DNA of 64,000 nucleotides from an uncultured Bacteroidota bacterium (GTDB lineage: Bacteria; Bacteroidota; Bacteroidia; Flavobacteriales; Flavobacteriaceae). The DNA is taken from positions 1 through 64,000 of the forward strand of contig CABZAD010000005.1 in NCBI GenBank assembly GCA_902523665.1, in the 5' to 3' direction. The position numbers were made by a program, and so were the translations under genes. Below, in pieces: positions 8,430 through 17,304 of the stretch. Each line of letters begins with the position of its first letter. Within the stretch, counting starts at the first letter, position 1. Under the pieces are notes generated by a model that had not been told where the DNA came from, ran no database searches, and worked only from the letters and a program-made list of their open reading frames with translations.

Positions 8430-9680
8430 ATGATAATTTTACTTAGCCTTCTCTGCTCGGCTTTTTTTTCTGGTATGGAAATAGCATATGTCTCATCTAA
8501 TAGGCTAAACCTTGAGATTGAAAAAAAGCAGAAGGGACTTATTCCTAAGATACTTTCAATAATTACTAAAGATCCTTCAAGATTTATATCTACAATGTTA
8601 ATTGGAAATAGTTTTGCTCTTGTAATTTACGGACTTTTTATGGGACAATTTATTATTGATAATTTCTCGTTTTTATTTTCACCATCTATGAATGAGCTTA
8701 CTGTTCTTCTGTTACAAACAATAATCTCTACTCTGCTCATATTAATTGCCGCTGAATTTATTCCAAAGGTATTATTTCAAATATATTCTAATTTTTCTAT
8801 GAAAATATTTTCAATACCTGCTTATATTTTCTATGTAATTTTATACCCCATAACCAGTCTTGTAACAATAATTTCAGATTTTATATTAAAAACTTTTTTT
8901 AAAGTGAATGCCAATGAATCAGAATTTTCTTTTTCAAAGGTTGAATTAGAGAATTATATTGAGAATGAAATAGATAAATCAGATAATAATTTAGATTCAG
9001 AAATTGAAATCTTTCAAAATGCACTTGAACTGTCTGATATTAAAGCAAGAGATGTGATGGTTCCAAGAGCAGAAATTATTGCATTGGAAAACACTTCTAA
9101 TGTTATAAATGCAAAAAAGCTGTTCAATGAAACTGGTTTCTCAAAAATTCCAATTTTTAGAAATTCGATTGATGACATAGTTGGATATATTCACTCATTT
9201 GATTTTCTTAAAAAACCTCAAAATATTATTGAATTTATTTTACCAGTCGTATTTGTTCCAGAGCCAATGTTAGTAAATGATGTCCTTGAGAAATTAACGA
9301 GAGAAAGAAAAAGCATTGCTGTTGTAATTGATGAATATGGTGGGACATCAGGGATAATTACAGTTGAAGATATTGTCGAAGAGCTTTTTGGAGAAATCGA
9401 AGATGAGCATGATAACTATGACCTTCATGAAAAAAAAATATCAGAGGGTGTTTATGAATTTTCTTCTAGAATTGAAATTGAATATTTAAACAGATCTTAT
9501 GGGTTAGATCTACCCGAGTCAGAATCTTACGATACACTTGGAGGGCTTATAGTTTTTAATAAAGAAGAGATCCCTAAAGTTGGTGATGAAGTTATAATTG
9601 ATAGATATTCAATTCAAATTATTCACGCATCATCCTCAAAAATTGAAAAAGTGATTCTAAAAAAAAATCATCAAGAGTAG
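8430..9680 (+). CDS. CNNM/CorC (HlyC) family transporter with CBS domains
   Basis: CNNM TM domain, ARDVMVPRAEIIAL CBS, IAVVIDEYGGTSGIITVEDIVEELFGEIEDEHD, C-terminal CorC_HlyC domain. Confidence 0.92.
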   Translation: MIILLSLLCSAFFSGMEIAYVSSNRLNLEIEKKQKGLIPKILSIITKDPSRFISTMLIGNSFALVIYGLFMGQFIIDNFSFLFSPSMNELTVLLLQTIISTLLILIAAEFIPKVLFQIYSNFSMKIFSIPAYIFYVILYPITSLVTIISDFILKTFFKVNANESEFSFSKVELENYIENEIDKSDNNLDSEIEIFQNALELSDIKARDVMVPRAEIIALENTSNVINAKKLFNETGFSKIPIFRNSIDDIVGYIHSFDFLKKPQNIIEFILPVVFVPEPMLVNDVLEKLTRERKSIAVVIDEYGGTSGIITVEDIVEELFGEIEDEHDNYDLHEKKISEGVYEFSSRIEIEYLNRSYGLDLPESESYDTLGGLIVFNKEEIPKVGDEVIIDRYSIQIIHASSSKIEKVILKKNHQE

Positions 9681-9722
9681 TATAAATTAATACTAAGTTG
9701 TAATTTCGAAATTATTTGAACT

Positions 9723-11510
9723 ATGGCATTACTTGGACAAATTAGAAAAAGATCAATATTTCTTATAATAGTTATTGGAATGGCATTATTTGCTTTTGTG
9801 ATTTCAGGTGTTTTCACTTCTAATGGTGGGTTTGGAGCTAATGAACCAATAGGTGAGATTAATGGAGAAGAAATTGACTACGAGACTTTTAATATGATGG
9901 TAGAACAAGCTCAGGTTTCTTATGGTCTTAATACATTAAATGCTGTTAATTTAGCATGGGACCAGGGTATTAAGAATCAAGCACTCCTTCAAGAACTTGA
10001 CAAACTTGGAATAGATGCTGGTAAAAACCAACTTGAACAAATAATATCAACTGATCAATCTATAGTGTTAAATCCCCTATTTCAAAATGAAATTGGTCTT
10101 TTTGATTTTTCTAAATTTTCAAGCTATATTTCTCAATTAAGGTCATCTAATCCTAACCTATACAATCAATGGAGATTTCAAGAACAAAATATAATATCTC
10201 TAGCTAAACAAAAGATTTATTTTGATTTAATTAAGTCAAGCGTCATTTACACTGATGTAGAGTCGAATATTCAATACCATTTAGAAAATGATAAAGTAAA
10301 TATTGAATATTTAAGAATTCCCTATGATATTATTCCAGACTCCATTATTCAAATTAAAGACTCAGAGATTTCATCATACATTAAAAATAATCGTGATAAT
10401 TATGAAAAGGGAGAGTCTAGAAAACTAGAATATATATATATTCCTGACATTGCATCTCAACTTGATGAAAACAATTTAAGAATTGACCTTGAACAATTAA
10501 GAGATGGATTCTCTCAATTGAATTCTGTCTCAAACTCTATTGAGGAAATTACTGGATTTAAAGATGTTAAAGATTATTCAGAGTTTATTGAGATATATTC
10601 TGATATTAGTTGGGACTCTGTTTATAAAACTCAACAGGATATTAAAGGAGATTTCTCTGATATTATATTTGGTTTAAATGAAGGTGAAGTATTTGGTCCA
10701 TATAAAGATGGAAATACATTTAAAATTTCTAGAATGATTGATAAAAAAAGAGATGGAAATCTAAATAAAGTTCTAGTTGCTGATGTAGTGAAAAATATAA
10801 TCCCATCTAACGAGTCTTCAAATAATAATTATAGAAAAGCCTCACAAGCAGAATTTGATGCAAATAATGATTTACCCTTGAACAGTAGTGACTTATCACT
10901 ATTTGTTGACTCATTTGAATCTTTTAAACATTTTGACTCTGGTCTGCCAGGTATAACTAATTCTAGACAAGTAATTAAGTGGCTATATGAAGATCAAACT
11001 AGAGAAGGAAATGTTAAAAGATTTTCATTAAATGATGGCTATATTGTAGCTAAGGCTTTAAGTTTCAATAAAAAGTCATTACCAAGTGTTGATGAAGTTA
11101 GAGATGAAGTTTCAAATATTCTTTCAAAAGATAAAAAATTTGAATTTTTTGAAAAAAAATATAAAAGTTCAGATGTAATTGAATTAATCTCACAAGAATA
11201 TGATATTAAATTAGAGAGAGCCTCTGCTGTTACTCAAAATGATCCAATACTTGTAGGCGCTGGTAATGAACCATACATTATTGGTTCCTCATTTTCATTA
11301 GATGTAAATGAAACATCTGAAATTCTTAAGGGTAAAAATGGCATTTATCAAGTAAGACTTATATCAAAAGAGATTGCAGATGATATAAGCATTGATATAG
11401 CCATTTCTAATTCTATGAGTGATAGAGAAATTGAGAGAATTTCAACATTAATACCAGAAGTTCTTGAGTCTAAAGCAGAAATAGTTGATAATAGAAGCTT
11501 GTATTACTAA
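9723..11510 (+). CDS. PpiD/SurA N-terminal domain periplasmic chaperone, apparently lacking the parvulin PPIase domain
   Basis: MALLGQIRKRSIFLIIVIGMALFAFVISGVFT membrane anchor, INGEEIDYETFNMMVEQAQ SurA_N-like region; no RHILI...GGDLGW...FGYHII parvulin block is present. Confidence 0.8.
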   Translation: MALLGQIRKRSIFLIIVIGMALFAFVISGVFTSNGGFGANEPIGEINGEEIDYETFNMMVEQAQVSYGLNTLNAVNLAWDQGIKNQALLQELDKLGIDAGKNQLEQIISTDQSIVLNPLFQNEIGLFDFSKFSSYISQLRSSNPNLYNQWRFQEQNIISLAKQKIYFDLIKSSVIYTDVESNIQYHLENDKVNIEYLRIPYDIIPDSIIQIKDSEISSYIKNNRDNYEKGESRKLEYIYIPDIASQLDENNLRIDLEQLRDGFSQLNSVSNSIEEITGFKDVKDYSEFIEIYSDISWDSVYKTQQDIKGDFSDIIFGLNEGEVFGPYKDGNTFKISRMIDKKRDGNLNKVLVADVVKNIIPSNESSNNNYRKASQAEFDANNDLPLNSSDLSLFVDSFESFKHFDSGLPGITNSRQVIKWLYEDQTREGNVKRFSLNDGYIVAKALSFNKKSLPSVDEVRDEVSNILSKDKKFEFFEKKYKSSDVIELISQEYDIKLERASAVTQNDPILVGAGNEPYIIGSSFSLDVNETSEILKGKNGIYQVRLISKEIADDISIDIAISNSMSDREIERISTLIPEVLESKAEIVDNRSLYY

Positions 11511-12409
11511 ACTAACAACTCTTCAAACTTATAAATAGTTAAGTAACCTTTCTCTCTAAAATATCTATTTGGGTCATTATAGCTGGTTGTCATAATCATA
11601 TCACCACCCCATGCTCCAAGACTCTTAATACTCCCTTTAAAATCTCTAAAAAGAGTTTCCTTTATAGTCGGTTTCGATATTAACTTTGATATAATTGATT
11701 CATGTGACTCTATCAACTTTTCAAAAGCTTCAATCGAGTTACACTGCAAAATCATAGAGGTGATGTTACTAATTTCATTAATAATTGAATCAGAGGCTTT
11801 TTTATTATTATAATTATGAATTTCTGATATTGAACTTTGCTTTTTATTTAAATAAACAAAATATATTTTTTCATGAAAAGGGGGCTTAAAATTCACTTCA
11901 TCTATTACTTTCCGGTTTTTGTTTAATTGATAAACTATGGGTGAAATACTATTTGCACATGCTATATCGTAGCCACTTCCCTTAAAAATTTTATTATTCA
12001 AGATATATGGATCAACACCAGATAATTTTGCTAGGTTTGATATTAAAGTAGATGAAGATCCTAAACCCCAATTTTTATCAAATGTTAGACTATTCAATAT
12101 ATTAGATCCATGTTTATTCAAAAAGGAGGGATTATATTCTCTAATTAGTTTTATTATTTTGATTAATGTATCTGAAATTTTTTTTGATGAAGTTGATATA
12201 ATTTCTAAGTTTTTATTTCTAATTGAGCATTCAAACCAAATTTTTCCATCGTAATTTATGCTCTTCCAATTAATTAAGTTTGACTGATTCTGCTCTAATT
12301 TTAAATGTTGTCCAAATTTTGTAGGACAGGCAAGAGATAATGCACCATCAAGAATAACGTATTCACCTGTAATAAGTATTTTTCCACTACTATAAATTTC
12401 CATACTCAA
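11507..12409 (-). CDS. GYDIA-family GHMP kinase
   Basis: SSGKILITGEYVILDGALSLACP, WGLGSSSTLISNLAKLSG, KGSGYDIACANS, SLGAWGGDMIM; GHMP kinase motifs. Confidence 0.88.
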   Translation of the reverse strand: MSMEIYSSGKILITGEYVILDGALSLACPTKFGQHLKLEQNQSNLINWKSINYDGKIWFECSIRNKNLEIISTSSKKISDTLIKIIKLIREYNPSFLNKHGSNILNSLTFDKNWGLGSSSTLISNLAKLSGVDPYILNNKIFKGSGYDIACANSISPIVYQLNKNRKVIDEVNFKPPFHEKIYFVYLNKKQSSISEIHNYNNKKASDSIINEISNITSMILQCNSIEAFEKLIESHESIISKLISKPTIKETLFRDFKGSIKSLGAWGGDMIMTTSYNDPNRYFREKGYLTIYKFEELLV

Positions 12410-13720
12410 TTAATTTTGGTCAAGGAAATCTTTTACAGATTGACTATTAATATCTTTATTTTTAAAATACTCTTCAGATTTGTCTATTTGATCTTTAGTA
12501 GCATTATGTTTAAATAGTAGATTTACTAAGTGCATTCTCATATGCCCTTTTTGTATCCCTGTTGTAACTAAAGATTTGACAGCTGCAAAATTCTGAGCTA
12601 AACCAACTGAACAAATAATATTCATTAAATCATCTGATGATGGATTCTTTAAAAGCTTTAGTGAAAGTTTTACCATAGGATGAATGTCTGTTATTCCTCC
12701 TACTGTTCCAATTGATAAAGGAATTTTGAGGCTAATTTTAAAAATATTATCAATTATTGAGCATTTTGATAAACTCCTATATTTCCCTTTACTTGAAGCA
12801 AAAGCGTGAATTCCAGCTTCAACAGCTCTAAAATCATTTCCTGTTGAAATTAAAACTGCATCAACGCCATTCATTATTCCTTTATTATGAGTAACAGCTC
12901 TATTAATATCTATATGAGCAATATCAAATGCATCTTTAAATTTAAAGGCGAATTCTTTTGAAGTAATTCCATCAATGTCGCCAAGATCATCTATTTTACA
13001 TTCTACTGATGATTCAACAATACAGTCTGGAGTATAATTTGATAAAATTGACATTATCACTTCTATTTTTTTTTCAGATTCTTTAAATTGGGGTGAATCA
13101 CTCAATAATTCTTTAAATTTCTTTGATATTATTTCTAAACAAGAATTAATAAAATTTGCTCCCATTGAATCTATTGTATTAAAGTTTACATTTAGTTGAT
13201 AATAAAATTTTAATTCTTTTGATTTATTAACTAATTTAATATTTGATATTCCACCTCCTCTTTCTCTCATTTTATGTGTTATTCTATCTGTGGATTCAAA
13301 TAATGTATGCTCATTTTCTTTTACAAATTTTTCAAGGATTTCTGGTTTACCATAATACTTAAAGTGCACTTGACCAGTTTTAATTTTTGAAACTACTTTT
13401 GATTTAAAGCCCCCTTTATCATACCAAAATTTTGAAGAATTTGATAATGCGGCAATAACTGAGCTCTCCTCAGTAACTAATGGAATACAATAATTTTTAT
13501 TATTTATTATAAAATTTGGAGATATAGAATATGGTAGATGAAAGTTTGAAATTACATTTTCTGATAGAGAGTTGTGAATTGACTGTATGTTTTTATCATT
13601 ATTTAAATATTTATTTAAAATACTTTCAAATTCATTTGAATTATCAAGAAAATTTTTGCTGATCCAACTTATTTTTTTATCTCTTGAAAGTTTTGAAAAA
13701 CCAATTATTTTATCTGGCAT
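12410..13720 (-). CDS. mvaA: Hydroxymethylglutaryl-CoA reductase (degradative/class II type)
   Basis: IPLVTEESSVIAALSNSSKFWYDKGGF, DSMGANFINSCLE, NRAVTHNKGIMNGVDAVLISTGNDFRAVEAGIHA, IGTVGGITDIHPMVKLSLKLL. Confidence 0.92.
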   Translation of the reverse strand: MPDKIIGFSKLSRDKKISWISKNFLDNSNEFESILNKYLNNDKNIQSIHNSLSENVISNFHLPYSISPNFIINNKNYCIPLVTEESSVIAALSNSSKFWYDKGGFKSKVVSKIKTGQVHFKYYGKPEILEKFVKENEHTLFESTDRITHKMRERGGGISNIKLVNKSKELKFYYQLNVNFNTIDSMGANFINSCLEIISKKFKELLSDSPQFKESEKKIEVIMSILSNYTPDCIVESSVECKIDDLGDIDGITSKEFAFKFKDAFDIAHIDINRAVTHNKGIMNGVDAVLISTGNDFRAVEAGIHAFASSKGKYRSLSKCSIIDNIFKISLKIPLSIGTVGGITDIHPMVKLSLKLLKNPSSDDLMNIICSVGLAQNFAAVKSLVTTGIQKGHMRMHLVNLLFKHNATKDQIDKSEEYFKNKDINSQSVKDFLDQN

Positions 13721-13786
13721 AATTTTCTTTACTTTATGTAAATATAAGTGAAATCAATCTCAATTTAATCCAAGTAAATATTATCT

Positions 13787-15340
13787 ATGGAAAAACTTAA
13801 AATCTTTAATGGAGATGAGATAAATCAACTTACAATTTTAGGTCATCCTTCAGGTCTTTTTACTCTTTTCTTTACGGAAATGTGGGAAAGATTCTCTTAT
13901 TATGGTATGAGAGCTATATTAGTACTATTTCTAATCTCTTCAATAGATAATGAAGGCTGGGGTTGGGATAGGGCAGAAGCTCTGGAATTATATGCATTAT
14001 ATACTGGACTAGTCTATGTTACTCCAATCTTTGGTGGGCTGATCGCTGACAGACTAACAGGATATAGGAAAGCTATTGTTTCTGGAGCATTTTTGATGAC
14101 TCTTGGACATGCAGCTATGGCCCTTGAAGTTTTTAATGACTTTTATCTATATGTTGGATTAGCTCTATTAATATTGGGAAATGGTCTTTTTAAACCCAAT
14201 ATTAGCTCAATTGTTGGTCAAATGTATAAAGATGAAGGTAAACTCAAAGATGGAGCATATACAATATTCTATATGGGAATTAATGCTGGGGCTTTTCTTG
14301 GAATACTCCTATGTGGTTACATAGGTGAAAATATAAATTGGCATTATGGATTTGGATTGGCTGGTATTTTCATGTTATTTGGAATGCTCCAATTTCACTT
14401 TGGTCAAAATATATTTGGTGATGTTGGCTTGAAACCATCTGAATCTAAAAAAATTGAAGAAAAAGACAATAATGATAAAACTGCAAGAAAAGTCACTATA
14501 GATAGGCTTCTTGTAATTGTAATTTTTTCATTTGTAACTATATTTTTTTGGTGGGGGTTTGAACAAGCAGGTGGAAGTATGACTATCTTTGCCAGTGATT
14601 ATACATCTAGAGACTTGGAGGGTATAGGTGCTCTAGTATTTAAAATAGTTAATACACTTTTAACTATTGTCCCAATGATAATTTTAACAATAATTCTATA
14701 TCTTCTGTTTAAAAATACTTTTACAAAGTATGCAGTTTCAAATATTTTTCTTGCATCAAGTTTTGTTATCATTTGGGGAATAGTAATTTGGATGTTATTA
14801 AGAGAGTTTCTTGAAGATGCAACAGAAGTTCCTGCATCTTGGTTTGCAATATTAAATTCTTTTTTTATTATTGTTTTTGCGCCAATTCTTTCTAAAGTAT
14901 GGCAATCAAAATATAATCCAACTGGACCAATTAAATTTGGCATAGGTTTAATTTTAATGGCGTCAGGATTTGCAATTTTATCTTATGGATCTATTAATAT
15001 TCCCCTCGGAGCTTCAACAGCTTCACAAAGTATGATATTTTTAATTTTGGCTTATTTATTTCATACACTCGGCGAGCTATGTGTTTCACCTGTAGGACTA
15101 TCATATGTGAGTAAATTAGCTCCAAAAAAAATTGTTGGATTTATGTTTGCTATTTGGCTTTTATCTAGTGCAATTGCTAATTTTTTTGCTGGAATAACTG
15201 GGAGTTACATTGATCCAGTTGTAGAAGACTATGGTATGACAGCATTCTTTTTAATTTTTGCAATTATACCCACAATTGTTGGTTTGTTAATGATTTTTTC
15301 TAACAAAAAAATTGTTAGAATGATGCATGGGATTAATTAA
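13787..15340 (+). CDS. Peptide MFS transporter (POT/PTR family)
   Basis: HPSGLFTLFFTEMWERFSYYGMRAILVLFL, FYMGINAGAFLGILLCGYIGE, LGELCVSPVGLSYVSKLAP. Confidence 0.92.
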   Translation: MEKLKIFNGDEINQLTILGHPSGLFTLFFTEMWERFSYYGMRAILVLFLISSIDNEGWGWDRAEALELYALYTGLVYVTPIFGGLIADRLTGYRKAIVSGAFLMTLGHAAMALEVFNDFYLYVGLALLILGNGLFKPNISSIVGQMYKDEGKLKDGAYTIFYMGINAGAFLGILLCGYIGENINWHYGFGLAGIFMLFGMLQFHFGQNIFGDVGLKPSESKKIEEKDNNDKTARKVTIDRLLVIVIFSFVTIFFWWGFEQAGGSMTIFASDYTSRDLEGIGALVFKIVNTLLTIVPMIILTIILYLLFKNTFTKYAVSNIFLASSFVIIWGIVIWMLLREFLEDATEVPASWFAILNSFFIIVFAPILSKVWQSKYNPTGPIKFGIGLILMASGFAILSYGSINIPLGASTASQSMIFLILAYLFHTLGELCVSPVGLSYVSKLAPKKIVGFMFAIWLLSSAIANFFAGITGSYIDPVVEDYGMTAFFLIFAIIPTIVGLLMIFSNKKIVRMMHGIN

Positions 15341-16430
15341 TAATCGACATTGCAATTTTTTTTGAAGTTCCTTCAATAGATAACATTGAGTATATCTTGG
15401 AATATTCGTATAGTATATCTGAAATTCTATTATCACTAAGTATATTGGATAACTCGTTTACCAGATTTTTTTCCGTAAATTCATTCTGAACAAGCTCTTT
15501 AACAATACCTTTTTTAAGAATTATATTAACAAGTGAAATAAAACTAATATTTACAAATGATTTGCCAATAAAGTAACTTATACTACTTGTCTTATAACAC
15601 ACTATTTGTGGAACATTGAAAAGTGAGCATTCAAGAGATGCGGTTCCACTAGTAACAATTGCTATTTTTGAATGAGATAAAAGATTATACGTCTGATTGT
15701 AAATAACTTTTACATCTAAGTCTAAGGCAGTTTGGTAAACGCTTTTGTTAACATTTTTAACACCAGCCACTATGAATTCGAAGTTTAAATAATGTTTTTT
15801 TAATGTCAAAAAAATTGGCAGCATTGAATTAATCTCCTGTGATCTGCTGCCAGGTAATAAAGCAATTATATCTCTTTCATTGGTAATATTATTAATCTTG
15901 AGGAAATCCTTGTTAGAATTAAAATCATCAATTTTTTCAATTAATGGGTGACCATAAAACTCTACTTCCATATTATGTTTTTCGTGATAATATTCTTTCT
16001 CAAAGGGAAAAATCACAAATAGTTTATCAATATTATTTTTTATCGTTTTAATTCTATTCTCTTTCCACGCCCATATTTGAGGGCTTATATAATAAAAGTT
16101 TTTATATCCGTTATTCTTTGCCCATTTACAAATTTTAAGATTAAAACCAGGATAGTCTATATAAATTATCCTGTCAGGATTAAATTCTTTGATATCATTC
16201 TTACAAAAGTTAATATTCCTTACAATAGTTGTAATATTTTTTAAAACCTCGTAGAATCCCATAAATGCTAGTTCCCTAATGTGCTTAACATTATATCCTC
16301 CACTTTTAATCATATTATCACCTCCCCAAAATCTTATTTCAGCTTTTTTATCAATTGAGAATATTTCATCAATTAATTTTGATCCATAAAGATCACCCGA
16401 AGCTTCACCAGCAATTATATAATACTTCAT
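15333..16430 (-). CDS. lpxB: Lipid-A-disaccharide synthase
   Basis: MKYYIIAGEASGDLYGSKLI, YIDYPGFNLKICKWAK, ISPQIWAWKENRIKTI, ALLPGSRSQEI, VTSGTASLECSLFNVPQIVCYKTS. Confidence 0.95.
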   Translation of the reverse strand: MKYYIIAGEASGDLYGSKLIDEIFSIDKKAEIRFWGGDNMIKSGGYNVKHIRELAFMGFYEVLKNITTIVRNINFCKNDIKEFNPDRIIYIDYPGFNLKICKWAKNNGYKNFYYISPQIWAWKENRIKTIKNNIDKLFVIFPFEKEYYHEKHNMEVEFYGHPLIEKIDDFNSNKDFLKINNITNERDIIALLPGSRSQEINSMLPIFLTLKKHYLNFEFIVAGVKNVNKSVYQTALDLDVKVIYNQTYNLLSHSKIAIVTSGTASLECSLFNVPQIVCYKTSSISYFIGKSFVNISFISLVNIILKKGIVKELVQNEFTEKNLVNELSNILSDNRISDILYEYSKIYSMLSIEGTSKKIAMSIIN

Positions 16431-17197
16431 TTAAAATTCCATTCATTTAATTCCTGAATGGCATGATGAGCAGTTAAGTCAAATTCAATAGGGACAATAG
16501 ATATGTAATTTTGATTTAGTGCCCACTCATCTGTATCTTCTCCTTTATCTTTATTTAAAAACTTTCCTGTAAGCCAATAATAATCTTGCCCAAATGGATT
16601 TTTTCTTTTATCAAATTCTTCTACCCATGATGCTTTTGCCTGTCTACAAACCTTTATCCCTTTAATTTCAGATTTTTTTACTGAAGGGATATTTACATTT
16701 AAAACTACTCCATTCGGAATACCATTTTTTAATGCATTTTCAGTTATTTTTTTTATAAAATCTTTTGATTCATTAAAATTTGCGTTCCATCTGTAGTCAA
16801 GTAAAGAAAAACCAATTGCTGGAACACCCTCAATACCAGCTTCAATAGCTGCACTCATAGTACCAGAGTATATAACATTTATTGATGAATTAGAGCCATG
16901 ATTTATACCAGAGACACAAAGATCAGGCTTCCTTGGCATAAGCTCATTTATTGCCAATTTAACACAATCTGCAGGGGTTCCAGAGCAGCTGTATTCTAAA
17001 ATTTTACTTTCCTTGGGAGAAATCCTTGAAGAGTGAAGAGTAGAATTTATAGTTATAGCATGCCCCATACCAGATTGTGGACTATCTGGAGCGACAACAA
17101 CAATTTCTCCGACATCTTTCATTACACTAATTAGAGTTCTTATACCTGGCGCATTTATACCATCATCATTTGTCACTAATATTAGTGGTTTTGCCAT
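16427..17197 (-). CDS. surE: 5'/3'-nucleotidase SurE
   Basis: ILVTNDDGINAPGIRTLI, APDSPQSGMGHAITI, CSGTPADCVKLAI, SGINHGSNSSINVIYSGTMSAAIEAG. Confidence 0.95.
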   Translation of the reverse strand: MAKPLILVTNDDGINAPGIRTLISVMKDVGEIVVVAPDSPQSGMGHAITINSTLHSSRISPKESKILEYSCSGTPADCVKLAINELMPRKPDLCVSGINHGSNSSINVIYSGTMSAAIEAGIEGVPAIGFSLLDYRWNANFNESKDFIKKITENALKNGIPNGVVLNVNIPSVKKSEIKGIKVCRQAKASWVEEFDKRKNPFGQDYYWLTGKFLNKDKGEDTDEWALNQNYISIVPIEFDLTAHHAIQELNEWNFK

Positions 17198-17304
17198 ATT
17201 TATTATTTGATGTAAAGATATAAAAACGATTAACTAATTTAACTTTAACATAAAGTTTGCGGTTATTCTATCTTACTTGTTTTTTTTTAAATTAATTTAG
17301 TAAT

